From Microbacterium ginsengiterrae (lineage in GTDB: Bacteria > Actinomycetota > Actinomycetes > Actinomycetales > Microbacteriaceae), in contig NZ_JACHMU010000001.1 of NCBI RefSeq assembly GCF_014205075.1, positions 682,001-746,000 of the forward strand: a DNA stretch of 64,000 bases, in the 5' to 3' direction. Made by a program: the position numbers and the translations under genes. Under the pieces are notes generated by a model. It was not told the origin of the DNA, made no database searches, and saw only the letters and a list, made by a program, of their open reading frames with translations. Each line of letters opens with the position of its first letter. Position 1 is the first letter of the stretch. This document shows positions 25,551 to 33,707 of the stretch, in pieces.

Positions 25551-26279
25551 TCAGAGGACCTTCGCGAGGAAGTCCTTCAGCCGATCACTCTTGGGCGCCC
25601 CGAACAGATCCGTCGGCGCCGCCTCCTCGACGACGACCCCGCCGTCCATGAACACCGTGCGGTCGGACACCTCGCGCGCGAATCCCATCTCATGGGTCAC
25701 GAGCACCATGGTCATGCCGCCGTCGGCGAGGTCGCGGATGACCTGCAGCACCTCACCGACCATCTCGGGGTCCAGTGCGCTGGTCGCCTCGTCGAAGAGC
25801 ATGATCTCGGGGTCCATGGCCAGGGCGCGGGCGATCGCGACCCGCTGCTTCTGGCCGCCGGACAGCGAAGCGGGCTTGGCGTCCGCCTTCTCGGCGAGTC
25901 CGACGCGATCCAGGAGGGCCAGCGCCCGCGCCTTCGCCTCGGCCTTCGACATCCGTCCGAGCTCGATCGGGGCGAGGGTGATGTTCTCCTGCACGGTCAT
26001 GTGCGGGAAGAGATTGAAGTGCTGGAAGACCATCCCGATGCGCTGACGGACCTCGTCGAGCTTGACGCTCTTGTCGGTGAGGTCGATGCCGTCGATGATC
26101 ACCTGGCCGGAGGTCGGCTCCTCCAGCTTGTTCAGGCACCGCAGAAGGGTCGACTTGCCAGAGCCCGACGGGCCGATCACTGCGACGACCTCGCCGTCGC
26201 CGACGGTGAGGTCGATCCCCTTGAGCACCTCGTTGGAACCGAATGATTTGTGCAGGTCGCGCACATCGATCTTGCTCAT
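25551..26279 (-). CDS. Polar amino-acid ABC transporter, ATP-binding subunit (GlnQ type)
   Basis: A 242-residue ATPase with Walker [10 protein letters not shown], the Q-loop region [13 protein letters not shown], signature LSGGQKQR, Walker [13 protein letters not shown] and H-loop TH. HFNLFPH is diagnostic for the polar amino-acid uptake family. Its start overlaps the stop of the fused permease gene by 4 bases (ATGA). Together the two genes make a complete importer, probably for glutamate, glutamine, cystine or a related amino acid. Confidence 0.93.
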   Translation of the reverse strand: MSKIDVRDLHKSFGSNEVLKGIDLTVGDGEVVAVIGPSGSGKSTLLRCLNKLEEPTSGQVIIDGIDLTDKSVKLDEVRQRIGMVFQHFNLFPHMTVQENITLAPIELGRMSKAEAKARALALLDRVGLAEKADAKPASLSGGQKQRVAIARALAMDPEIMLFDEATSALDPEMVGEVLQVIRDLADGGMTMVLVTHEMGFAREVSDRTVFMDGGVVVEEAAPTDLFGAPKSDRLKDFLAKVL

Positions 26280-27751
26280 GCGTTGAAGCTCCTCTCCAGG
26301 CGGTTCGCGAGCAGCGTCAGCAGCGTGATCACGACGAAGTAGATGATGGCGACGATCGTGAGCACCTGCGCCGACAGATATGTCGAGGCGATGATCTGCC
26401 GCGACTGGAACGTGAGCTCTGCGAGCCCGATGACGCTGATGAGCGACGTGTCCTTCAGGGTGATGATGCCCTGGTTGACGAACGAGGGGATCATGATGCG
26501 GAACGCCTGCGGCAGGACGACCTTCTGCATCGTCTTCCAGTGACCGAGCCCGAGCGAGCGGGAAGCCTCGTTCTGCCCCGGGTCCACGGCCTGGATTCCG
26601 CCGCGGATGATCTCGGTCATGTACGCACCGGTGTTGAGCGAGAGCGTGATCGCTCCGGCGACGAACGGGTTGAACGTCAGCCCGGGGAACAGCTGCGGGA
26701 TGGCGAAGAACACGAAGAACGCCTGCACGAGGATCGGCGTCCCGCGGAAGGCGTACACGTAGGCGGTGGCGACCCAGCGGAACAGGAAGAACGACGACAG
26801 TCGTCCGAAGCCGAAGACGATTCCGAGGATGAAGGCCGCCACGATGGCGACGAGCGTCGCGAGGACGGTCAGCCAGAGTCCGCTCATCAGCGCCGGCCAG
26901 TACTTGATCGCGACGGAGATGATGTCCGTCGGTTCGGCGGCGGTCTCCTCCGTGCTCAGGTACGTGTCGACGATCTCGTCGTACTCGCCGGAGGCCTGGA
27001 GGTTCTCCAGCCCGGCGTTGAACTTCTCCAACAGCTCGGAGTTCATGCCCTTGTTGACGGCGAAGCCGTACTCACCGCCGAGTTCGGGTTCTCCGACCAG
27101 GCGGAAGCCCGACCCCTGCTGGATCCCGTAGGCGAGCACGGGGAAGTCCTCGAAGTAGCCGACGGCCTGTCCCGCCTTGACGGCGTCGACCATGTCCGTG
27201 GTGTCGGAGTACGGCGTGACGCGGAAGCCGTACTCGTCCTTGTTGTCCTCGGCGAAGGTCTGTCCCTGCGTTCCGGTCTTGACCGCGACGGTCTTGCCGT
27301 CGAGATCGTCCAGCGACTGGATGTCGCTCGACTCGAGAACCCCCAGCTGGATGCCGCTGGTGAAGTACGGATCGCTGAAGTCGAAGGTCTGCTGACGTTC
27401 CTCCGTGATCGACATCCCCGCCATGACGGCGTCGACCTGGTTGGACTGGAGCGCCTGGAGTGCGGCGTCGAAACCGAGTTGGCGGATCTCGACCCGGAAA
27501 CCCTGGTCCTCGGCGATGGCCCGCAGCAGGTCCATGTCGATGCCGACCAGTTCGCCGTCGGAGTTCGTGAACTCGAACGGAGCGAACGTGGTGTCGGTGC
27601 CGATGATGTAGGTCTCACCGTCATCGGCGACGGCGGGCCCTGCACCGGCCAGCAGCGCGGCGCCGGCGACGAACACGGCGAGCGCCATCGCGGCGGCTCG
27701 ACGGGCGACGGCGCGCAGGCGCACGATCGGTGAGCGGGGATTTCGGATCAC
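26276..27751 (-). CDS. Amino-acid ABC transporter, binding protein fused to permease
   Basis: A 491-residue fusion. A signal peptide or anchor (about 1-42, ending AGPAVADDG) is followed by a family 3 solute-binding domain (about 45-265, [25 protein letters not shown]) and then a HisM/GlnP-type permease domain (about 275-491) with an EAA-like loop ([24 protein letters not shown]). The fusion tethers the receptor to the channel on the outer face, as in GlnPQ-type systems of Gram-positive bacteria. It starts with GTG preceded by GAGGAG. Ligand residues suggest a polar amino acid, but which one is not clear. Confidence 0.92.
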   Translation of the reverse strand: MIRNPRSPIVRLRAVARRAAAMALAVFVAGAALLAGAGPAVADDGETYIIGTDTTFAPFEFTNSDGELVGIDMDLLRAIAEDQGFRVEIRQLGFDAALQALQSNQVDAVMAGMSITEERQQTFDFSDPYFTSGIQLGVLESSDIQSLDDLDGKTVAVKTGTQGQTFAEDNKDEYGFRVTPYSDTTDMVDAVKAGQAVGYFEDFPVLAYGIQQGSGFRLVGEPELGGEYGFAVNKGMNSELLEKFNAGLENLQASGEYDEIVDTYLSTEETAAEPTDIISVAIKYWPALMSGLWLTVLATLVAIVAAFILGIVFGFGRLSSFFLFRWVATAYVYAFRGTPILVQAFFVFFAIPQLFPGLTFNPFVAGAITLSLNTGAYMTEIIRGGIQAVDPGQNEASRSLGLGHWKTMQKVVLPQAFRIMIPSFVNQGIITLKDTSLISVIGLAELTFQSRQIIASTYLSAQVLTIVAIIYFVVITLLTLLANRLERSFNA

Positions 27752-27855
27752 GACGGATGCTCCTCGGATCGAGCTGTCACGACCGGACGGCCGCGGTGAA
27801 CCAGCCTAACCTCGCGGTGTCGGGGCCGCCTCCGGTACCCCCGCCGCCGCAGACG

Positions 27856-28905
27856 TCACCGCTCGACGGACGACCACCCTGCGATGAGGTCGGCGAACAC
27901 CTCCGCGGCGGTGTCGCGCGTCGCCAGCGGCGCGGCCTGCCCCATCCACAGGGACTGCAGCTCACCGAGGTTCTGCTCTCCTGCCGGCGTCCGGAAGCGC
28001 CCGGTGAGCCAGTTCTGCATCGGGAACGGCGCGATCGTCCCGCTCGCCTCGATCGCCCTGACGGCGCGGTTGCGCGCGCCACGGGCCAGCCGACCGCTCA
28101 TCGCCCTGGTCAGGACGCTCTCGTCGGCCGCAGTGCGGCGGATCGCGGCGCGGTGGGCCTGGGTCGCCGCCGACTCCCGAGTGGCGAGGAATGCCGTGCC
28201 CACCTGCACGCCTGCGGCGCCGAGGGCACGAGCGGCCGCCACGCCGCGCCGATCGGCGATGCCGCCGGCTGCGACGACGGGGACGGAGACGGCATCCACC
28301 ACCTGCGGGACGAGCGCGAAGGTCCCGACCAGCGAATCCTCCGCCGCGCGGAGGAACGACACACGGTGCCCTGCGGCCTCCGCTCCGGAGGCGACGACCA
28401 CGTCGACGCCTCCCTCGTCGAGCGCCCTCGCTTCGGCGACCGTGGTCGCCGTGCCGATGACGCGGATGCCGCGGCGGTGCGCCTCGTCGACGATCTCGGC
28501 GGAGGGCACGCCGTAGACGACGCTGAGCGCCGCCGGCGCCGCATCCCAGATGGCCTCGAGCTGCTCCTCGAGCGGCGGCGTGTAACGCTCCGGCCGCGCC
28601 GGCAGGTCGACGCCGACGGCCGCATAGAACGGTTCGAGCGCCTGTGCGAAGACGGTGTGCTGCGGCCCTGGCTCGACCTCGTCACCGGTGGGCAGCCAGA
28701 TGTTGAAGGCGAACGGCGCGTCCGTCGCCGCCCGCAGCGCAGCGGCAGTGGAGCGGATCCGCGCACCGTCGTAGCCGTACAGCCCGAAGGCGCCGAGACC
28801 GCCCGCGTCGCTCACAGCGGCAGTGAGTCGTACAGAGGACAGCCCACCGAAGGCGCCGAGCAGGATCGGATGCCGAACTCCCAGGACCTCGCTCAGATCG
28901 TTCAT
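27856..28905 (-). CDS. Nitronate monooxygenase (2-nitropropane dioxygenase family)
   Basis: A 349-residue FMN-dependent TIM barrel. It begins LGVRHPILLGAFGG, has the phosphate-binding PVVAAGGIADRRG and VQVGTAFLAT segments and the GAEAAGHR segment that holds the likely catalytic histidine. NMO enzymes oxidise toxic propionate 3-nitronate, though many members are unassigned oxidoreductases. The ATG at 28905 is favoured because TAGCGT lies seven bases upstream. A GTG at 28914 would fall inside that box. It diverges from the small membrane protein at 28951. Confidence 0.83.
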   Translation of the reverse strand: MNDLSEVLGVRHPILLGAFGGLSSVRLTAAVSDAGGLGAFGLYGYDGARIRSTAAALRAATDAPFAFNIWLPTGDEVEPGPQHTVFAQALEPFYAAVGVDLPARPERYTPPLEEQLEAIWDAAPAALSVVYGVPSAEIVDEAHRRGIRVIGTATTVAEARALDEGGVDVVVASGAEAAGHRVSFLRAAEDSLVGTFALVPQVVDAVSVPVVAAGGIADRRGVAAARALGAAGVQVGTAFLATRESAATQAHRAAIRRTAADESVLTRAMSGRLARGARNRAVRAIEASGTIAPFPMQNWLTGRFRTPAGEQNLGELQSLWMGQAAPLATRDTAAEVFADLIAGWSSVER

Positions 28906-28912
28906 GCGCTTC

Positions 28913-28918
28913 ACGCTA
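28913..28918 (-). promoter_or_regulatory. -10 box of a leaderless transcript (nitronate monooxygenase)
   Basis: TAGCGT on the minus strand ends seven bases before the ATG at 28905. It lies back to back with the -10 box of the divergent gene at 28938. Confidence 0.55.
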
Positions 28919-28937
28919 CGCCTGCGGCGCCCGCTGG

Positions 28938-28943
28938 TACCCT
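28938..28943 (+). promoter_or_regulatory. -10 box of a leaderless transcript (small membrane protein before YidC)
   Basis: TACCCT ends seven bases before the ATG at 28951, with no ribosome site. Confidence 0.55.
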
Positions 28944-28950
28944 CTGTGAC

Positions 28951-29238
28951 ATGACGGACGGAATCGGGCAGGTGGTGCAGCTTCTGCTGTCCGCGCTCGG
29001 ACTGGTCGCGCTGCCGGATCTCGCGGCGCTGGACCTCGCCGCTCTCACTCTGGCGATCGCCGTCATCGCCGTCGCCGCCCTCACCGTCCTCATCACGCTG
29101 GGCATCGTGCGCGCAGGGCAGGGTTCCGCGCCGCACCCGCGGCGCGCCATCGACCCGTCCGCTCTGCTGTCGCAGAGCGATCCACGTGCCGACGGGCACC
29201 CCCGTCCTCGAGCGCCGGGAGTCGTGCGCGCCGTGTGA
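28951..29238 (+). CDS. Small membrane protein preceding YidC (DUF6412-like)
   Basis: A 95-residue protein. A hydrophobic N-terminal half (about residues 8-55, LLLSALGLVALPDLAALDLAA and a second helix) is followed by a polar, proline- and arginine-rich tail. It lies 66 bases upstream of the YidC-like gene on the same strand. I recall proteins of the DUF6412 type in this position in related genomes, but no function is known. It probably shares the YidC transcript and appears leaderless. Confidence 0.65.
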   Translation: MTDGIGQVVQLLLSALGLVALPDLAALDLAALTLAIAVIAVAALTVLITLGIVRAGQGSAPHPRRAIDPSALLSQSDPRADGHPRPRAPGVVRAV

Positions 29239-29304
29239 CCGTCCGTTCGTGACGGGAGCGCGGCACACCGCCGACCTTCCCTCACTCAGAAACGGACACT
29301 CTCC

Positions 29305-30051
29305 TTGGACATCTATGCCTTCGGGCCCATCGCCGCCGTTCTCGACGCCGCATACGGCGCCATGACATGGCTCGCCGCAGCCCTCGAGCCACTGACCGGA
29401 TCCGCCGCCGCAGCCGCTGCGGTCGTCGCCGTCACCATCCTCGTCCGCGTCGCACTCATCCCGGTGGGGATCTCGCAGGCACGGGCGGAGCAGACTCGGG
29501 CACGACTCGCCCCGAGACTGCGCGCTCTGCACACACGCCACCGGAAGGACCCCGAGCGCTTGCAGCGCGAGACCATGAATCTGTACCGGGAGGAGAACAC
29601 GTCGCCCTTCGCCGGGTGCATGCCCGTCCTGCTGCAGGCGCCGATCGTCGGGATCCTCTACACGCTCTTCCTCCGGACGGAGATCGCCGGCCACGCGAAC
29701 GCCCTGCTCAGTGAGGACCTGTGGGGTGCGACGCTGGGCACCGGTCTCGTGCACATGCTCTTCGCCGGCCCCTTCTCGATGCCGACGCTGCTCGTGTCCG
29801 GTGGTCTGCTCGCGATCATGCTCGCCGTGGCCGAGACGTCACGCCGAGCGTTCCGACCCGTCGCCGTGGACGATTCGCCGCTGTCCTCTCCCGGCATGGT
29901 CCGCGTGATGGGCGGCCTGCACTATCTGACCGCCGTGTTCGCCGTGTTCGTCCCGCTCGCCGCGGCGCTGTATCTCGCGGTGACGGTGTCGTGGACCCTG
30001 GTGCAGCGCGTCGTCCTGCGCCGACGGTTCCCCCTGCCGACATCGGCATGA
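29305..30051 (+). CDS. YidC/Oxa1-family membrane protein insertase (accessory copy)
   Basis: A 248-residue protein with about five membrane helices. It carries the conserved arginine of the hydrophilic groove (VTILVRVALIPVGISQARAEQT), the cytosolic hairpin (RALHTRHRKDPERLQRETMNLYREE) and the helix FAGCMPVLLQAPIVGILYTLF. It inserts or folds membrane proteins. It lacks the rnpA-jag neighbourhood of the main yidC, so it is probably a second paralogue. It starts with TTG at 29305. A long composite hairpin follows the stop. Confidence 0.88.
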   Translation: MDIYAFGPIAAVLDAAYGAMTWLAAALEPLTGSAAAAAAVVAVTILVRVALIPVGISQARAEQTRARLAPRLRALHTRHRKDPERLQRETMNLYREENTSPFAGCMPVLLQAPIVGILYTLFLRTEIAGHANALLSEDLWGATLGTGLVHMLFAGPFSMPTLLVSGGLLAIMLAVAETSRRAFRPVAVDDSPLSSPGMVRVMGGLHYLTAVFAVFVPLAAALYLAVTVSWTLVQRVVLRRRFPLPTSA

Positions 30052-30072
30052 GAACAGCCCGAGAACAGAAAG

Positions 30073-30119
30073 GACCGCGGACGCGATCTGTTCGAAGAAT
30101 CGAACACGCGCCCGCGGTC
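30073..30119 (+). terminator. Long composite terminator after the YidC-like gene
   Basis: GACCGCGG plus CGCG (30073-30085) pairs with CGCG plus CCGCGGTC (30107-30119), and inside it TGTTCGA pairs with TCGAACA around an AGAA loop (30089-30106). Only a mismatch and a 3-base bulge interrupt it. TCT follows. Confidence 0.85.
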
Positions 30120-30187
30120 TAAAGCGCTGGGGGACGCTTTCTGGGGTTGTCCCAACGCTAATGAGGTGCAGCGCCCATCAGAAGCGT

Positions 30188-30215
30188 CGAAAGTCGATCC
30201 GAGCATGGACTTTCG
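30188..30215 (-). terminator. Terminator hairpin after the histidine kinase gene
   Basis: CGAAAGTC (30188-30195) pairs with GACTTTCG (30208-30215) around a 12-base loop. It lies 41 bases past the stop of the minus-strand kinase gene, in the gap 30120-30256, which shows no other feature. Confidence 0.5.
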
Positions 30216-30256
30216 TCCAGACTCTGCGCAGCGCCATGCGCGCGACCTCGGCGCGA

Positions 30257-31402
30257 TCAGGTGATCGGAAGCCGTGCGGACACCGTCCATCGGCCGTCGA
30301 CCGCGCCTGCGCTGAACTCACCGCTGGCCCCGACGACGCGTTCGGCCATCCTGTTCAGTCCCGTCCGGCTCGAGGACAGCTCGCGGCGCGGCTCCGTCGG
30401 AAGCGGGCTGCTCACGGTGAGTTCGGCGGCCTGATCGTCCACATCCAGTCGGATGCCGACCTCGCCGGCGCCGGCGTACTTGAGGACGTTCGTGGCCGAC
30501 TCACGGACGATGCGGGCGAAGATGATCTCGGCGATGCGGGGAAGGCGTCCGTCGCGGAGGTCCCCGTCGCGGCGCACCACGTGGCCTGCCGCCTCGAACT
30601 CTCCGCTCGCCTCATCGACGGCGGCGGCGAGGTCGCCGGTCTGGACACCGGCACTGCGCGGGCCGTCGTCCGCGGCGAGTTCGATGACGAAGCGCAGGTC
30701 GGCCATCGCCTTCTTGGCGGCGGCGCCGATCGCCTCCTGCGAACGGCGACTCATCTCGGCGTCGTCCAGCATCTGCACGTGCAGGGAGATGACGGTGAGA
30801 TGGTGCGCGATGCTGTCGTGCAGTTCACCGGCGATCCATCGCCGCTCGGCGAGGACGGCTTCGCGCTCGCGTTCGGCGCGCTCGGCGAGCTGCTCCTCGA
30901 GGACACGGCCGCGGTCGAGGGCGACGCGGAGCGCGAAGCCGATGACCCCGGAGACTGTGGCGATGATCAGATAGATACCGACGCCGGCGGGAACGCGCGC
31001 GTCGCCATAGGCGACGAGAGCGACGGCGAGGAGGAAACCTCCGGCATAGAAGAGAATCAGGGCGGTGCGGCCGAGTCGCATCACCATGCCCGCCGCGACG
31101 GCGGCGGCGAGAAGGAACTCGGATGCGGAGTCGGCGAGGAATGAGACGCCGAACATGATCCCGAGGGCGAGGGTCGCCACCACGGGCGACCAGAGATAGA
31201 GCGCGAACACCGCTGTCGTCGCGATGCTCACCAACGAGGTGAGCAGGTCTGCGCCGGTGCCGAGAACGATGCCGAATGTGTCGACGGCGATGAGGCCGCC
31301 GATGATGACGAGGATGGCGACGCGCTCGAGTGTGCTGAGCGCTCCACCTCGCGTGAGTCGGAGAATCCCGGGCTCTTCCCGCGTCGACCGACCGAAAGCC
31401 AT
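30257..31402 (-). CDS. Sensor histidine kinase, NarL/DesK type
   Basis: A 381-residue membrane kinase. About five or six helices (about 28-165) carry no large extracellular loop, so it may sense the membrane or a lipophilic ligand. The HisKA_3 phosphoacceptor is in WIAGELHDSIAHHLTVISLH (H near 193). The ATPase domain has VRESATNVLKYA as N-box and a reduced C-terminal G-box (SSSRTGLNRM). It is divergent from the LuxR-type response regulator 228 bases away and is its probable partner. A CATACT box six bases before the ATG suggests its own start point. A 13-residue ORF lies just upstream on the same strand. Confidence 0.88.
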   Translation of the reverse strand: MAFGRSTREEPGILRLTRGGALSTLERVAILVIIGGLIAVDTFGIVLGTGADLLTSLVSIATTAVFALYLWSPVVATLALGIMFGVSFLADSASEFLLAAAVAAGMVMRLGRTALILFYAGGFLLAVALVAYGDARVPAGVGIYLIIATVSGVIGFALRVALDRGRVLEEQLAERAEREREAVLAERRWIAGELHDSIAHHLTVISLHVQMLDDAEMSRRSQEAIGAAAKKAMADLRFVIELAADDGPRSAGVQTGDLAAAVDEASGEFEAAGHVVRRDGDLRDGRLPRIAEIIFARIVRESATNVLKYAGAGEVGIRLDVDDQAAELTVSSPLPTEPRRELSSSRTGLNRMAERVVGASGEFSAGAVDGRWTVSARLPIT

Positions 31403-31438
31403 GGGATCAGTATGTCCTATTCGCTAGATCTGCTAGCC

Positions 31439-31480
31439 TCAAAGGCCGAGAGCCTTTGCAAGCATCTGCCAAAAGGTCAT
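31439..31480 (-). CDS. 13-residue peptide ORF upstream of the histidine kinase
   Basis: A short ORF encodes MTFWQMLAKALGL. It is preceded by GGGAGGTG with a 7-base spacer, the best ribosome site in this region and much better than that of the kinase. The peptide is amphipathic (hydrophobic F, W, M, L with a single K). It uses TTT and CTT codons that are rare in this GC-rich genome. A hairpin (CAAAGGC with GCCTTTG, 31440-31458) covers its last codons, and another (GCTAG with CTAGC, 31423-31437) follows. It ends 36 bases before the kinase. It could be a leader peptide, a signal for the kinase, or a small membrane-active peptide. Confidence 0.5.
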   Translation of the reverse strand: MTFWQMLAKALGL

Positions 31481-31563
31481 GGTGTTTCACCTCCCGATAT
31501 GGGCGTTTGTCTGAGGTACTCCCCCATCCTCCCGACATCGCCTCGTCTGCACATCGGCCTTAC

Positions 31564-31591
31564 GTTCAGAGTTTTTTGGCCAAAAGTTCAG
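31564..31591. promoter_or_regulatory. Palindrome with flanking direct repeats in the two-component intergenic region
   Basis: TTTTGGCCAAAA (31574-31585) is a perfect 12-base palindrome. It is flanked by GTTCAG at 31564-31569 and 31586-31591, 22 bases apart, about two helical turns. It lies 39 bases before the response-regulator -10 end and upstream of the peptide ORF. It is a plausible binding site for the LuxR-type regulator itself. Confidence 0.45.
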
Positions 31592-31618
31592 GTTCGCGGA
31601 GCGCTCAGTCTCCGCGGT

Positions 31619-31624
31619 TAGGCT
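31619..31624 (+). promoter_or_regulatory. -10 box of a leaderless transcript (response regulator)
   Basis: TAGGCT ends six bases before the ATG at 31631. A CGCGGAG/CTCCGCG inverted repeat (31594-31615) lies just upstream. Confidence 0.6.
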
Positions 31625-31630
31625 TCCTCC

Positions 31631-32284
31631 ATGCCCAACATCCGCGTGCTCATCGTCGACGACGACCCCCTGGTCCGCACCGCGTTGGCGCACTTCGTGT
31701 CGCGGGACCCGGAGATCGACGTCATCGGAGAAACCGAGACCGGCCTCGAAGCACTCGCCTACCTGGAGAAGGACCGTCCTGACGTCGTGATGATGGACGT
31801 GCAGATGCCCGAGATGAACGGCATCGAGGCGACAGCGGCCATCACCGAGCGCTGGCCGGAGGTGCGGGTCCTCGCCGTGACGACCCTGGACGGCAGCGAC
31901 ACCGTCCTTCCGATGCTGAGCGCCGGCGCCTCCGGTTACATGCTCAAGGACTCCAGCGCCGAGAGCATCCTCGCCGGCGTCCGCGAGGTCTACAGCGGAG
32001 CGAGCTCGCTGTCGCCACGGATCGCGTCGATGCTCGTGCGTCATGTCCGCGACTCCGCCCCCTCCGCGGCGACGGCCGACCTCGAAGCGCTCACCGAACG
32101 CGAGGCCGAGGTGCTCGACCGGCTCGCCCAGGGGATGTCCAATGCGGAGATCGCACATGCCCTCATCGTCTCCGAGGGGACCGTCAAGGCCCACCTCGGG
32201 CGGATCATGTCGAAGTGGGGTGTGCGCGACCGGGTGCAGATCCTCGTCACGGCCGCGCGTGCGGGCCTGGTGAACTTCGGCTGA
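31631..32284 (+). CDS. Response regulator, NarL/LuxR type
   Basis: A 217-residue two-domain regulator. The receiver domain (about 4-120) has the acidic cluster VDDDP at 9-13, phosphorylation site D56 in VVMMDVQMPEMNG, the T of AVTTLD and K in MLKDSS. The C-terminal LuxR HTH (about 150-212) reads LTEREAEVLDRLAQGMSNAEIA...VSEGTVKAHLGRI. It is the probable partner of the divergent kinase. Binding to the palindrome between them would let it control both genes and the 13-residue ORF. Confidence 0.93.
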   Translation: MPNIRVLIVDDDPLVRTALAHFVSRDPEIDVIGETETGLEALAYLEKDRPDVVMMDVQMPEMNGIEATAAITERWPEVRVLAVTTLDGSDTVLPMLSAGASGYMLKDSSAESILAGVREVYSGASSLSPRIASMLVRHVRDSAPSAATADLEALTEREAEVLDRLAQGMSNAEIAHALIVSEGTVKAHLGRIMSKWGVRDRVQILVTAARAGLVNFG

Positions 32285-32332
32285 CAGCGATCGCGCCGCT
32301 CCGCCCCGCGCGGACGTCACGGCGACGGCGGA

Positions 32333-32338
32333 TACGAT
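32333..32338 (+). promoter_or_regulatory. -10 box of a leaderless transcript (M18 aminopeptidase)
   Basis: TACGAT ends seven bases before the ATG at 32346, with no ribosome site. Confidence 0.6.
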
Positions 32339-32345
32339 CGAACCC

Positions 32346-33629
32346 ATGGTCGTCACTCCCGCAGCCCTCGCCCACGCAGAGGATCTCGCCGACTTCGTCG
32401 CCGCATCCCCGTCGAGCTACCACGCCGCCGCCGAGGTCGCCCGACGCCTTGAGGAGGCCGGTTTCGTCCGGCTCTCGGAAGAGGATGCCTGGCCCGCCCA
32501 ACCCGGCGGACGATTCCTCGTCGTGCGGGACGGCGCCGTCATCGCCTGGGTCGTCCCCTCCGCCGCCCTGCCGACGACACCCGCACAGATCTTCGGCGCA
32601 CACACGGACTCCCCCGGCTTCAAGCTGAAGCCCCGGCCGACCACCGGTGCACGCGGCTGGCTGCAGGCGGGAGTCGAGGTGTACGGCGGCCCGCTGCTGA
32701 ACTCCTGGCTTGACCGGGAGCTGCGCCTCGCCGGACGACTGGCGCTCGCCGACGGCCGCGTGGTGCTCGCCGACACCGGCGCCCTGCTGCGACTGCCGCA
32801 ACTGGCCGTGCACCTCGACCGGGAGGCGAACAGCGGTCTCGCCCTGGACAAGCAGACGCAGACGCAGCCGGTGTGGGGGCTCGGAGACCCGACGTCCGCG
32901 GATCTGCTCGGCGAGCTCGCCGCCTCGGCGGGCGTCGACGCCGCCGACATCCGCGGCTTCGACGCCGTGATCGCCGACTCCGCGCGCGGCAGCGTGTTCG
33001 GCAAGGACGACGCGTTCTTCGCCAGCGGCCGGCTCGATGATCTCGCCTCCGTGCACGCCGGCGTCGTGGCCCTCGGTGAGGTGTCCGCCCGGGCGACCGA
33101 GCGCATCGCCGTCCTCGCTGCCTTCGACCATGAGGAACTCGGCTCCGCGTCGCGGTCCGGCGCGGCGGGCCCCTTCCTCGAGGACGTCCTCGCTCGCGTG
33201 TATGAAGGCCTCGGCGCAGATGGCGGCGAGCTGCGCCGCGCGTACGCCGCATCCTGGCACCTGTCGAGTGATGTCGGCCACTCCGTGCACCCGAACTACG
33301 CCTACAAGCACGACCCGGTCGTCCAGCCGCTGCTCGGCTCCGGCCCCATCCTCAAGATCAACGCCAATCAGCGCTACGCGACGGACGCGGTCGGCGCCGC
33401 ATCCTGGGCGCAGTGGTGCCGGACCGCCGGCGTCGCCTCCCAGGAGTTCGTCTCGAACAACGCGGTCCCCTGCGGCTCGACGATCGGGCCGATCACGGCG
33501 ACCCGTCTGGGAATCCGCACCGTCGACGTCGGCATCCCGATCCTGTCGATGCACTCGGCTCGCGAACTCGCCGGAGTGAGCGATCTGCACGATCTCACCC
33601 GCGTCGCCGAGGCCTTCTTCTCGGCCTGA
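32346..33629 (+). CDS. apeB: M18 family aminopeptidase
   Basis: A 427-residue zinc aminopeptidase of the aspartyl aminopeptidase family, active in the cytosol on N-terminal acidic or other residues. Zinc ligands and catalytic residues are visible in GAHTDSPGFKLKP (His), GRLDDLASVHA (bridging Asp), FDHEELGS (Glu-Glu) and SSDVGHSVHPNYAYKH. The C-terminus carries the final histidine (ILSMHSARE). The full length matches the family. It is monocistronic and appears leaderless. Confidence 0.93.
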   Translation: MVVTPAALAHAEDLADFVAASPSSYHAAAEVARRLEEAGFVRLSEEDAWPAQPGGRFLVVRDGAVIAWVVPSAALPTTPAQIFGAHTDSPGFKLKPRPTTGARGWLQAGVEVYGGPLLNSWLDRELRLAGRLALADGRVVLADTGALLRLPQLAVHLDREANSGLALDKQTQTQPVWGLGDPTSADLLGELAASAGVDAADIRGFDAVIADSARGSVFGKDDAFFASGRLDDLASVHAGVVALGEVSARATERIAVLAAFDHEELGSASRSGAAGPFLEDVLARVYEGLGADGGELRRAYAASWHLSSDVGHSVHPNYAYKHDPVVQPLLGSGPILKINANQRYATDAVGAASWAQWCRTAGVASQEFVSNNAVPCGSTIGPITATRLGIRTVDVGIPILSMHSARELAGVSDLHDLTRVAEAFFSA

Positions 33630-33707
33630 TCCGCCACGGCGGACGCGTGCGGCGCGTCGGCGTGCCGGCAGTGCCGACAGGGGCGCCGGCAGTGCCAATA
33701 TGGGGTC

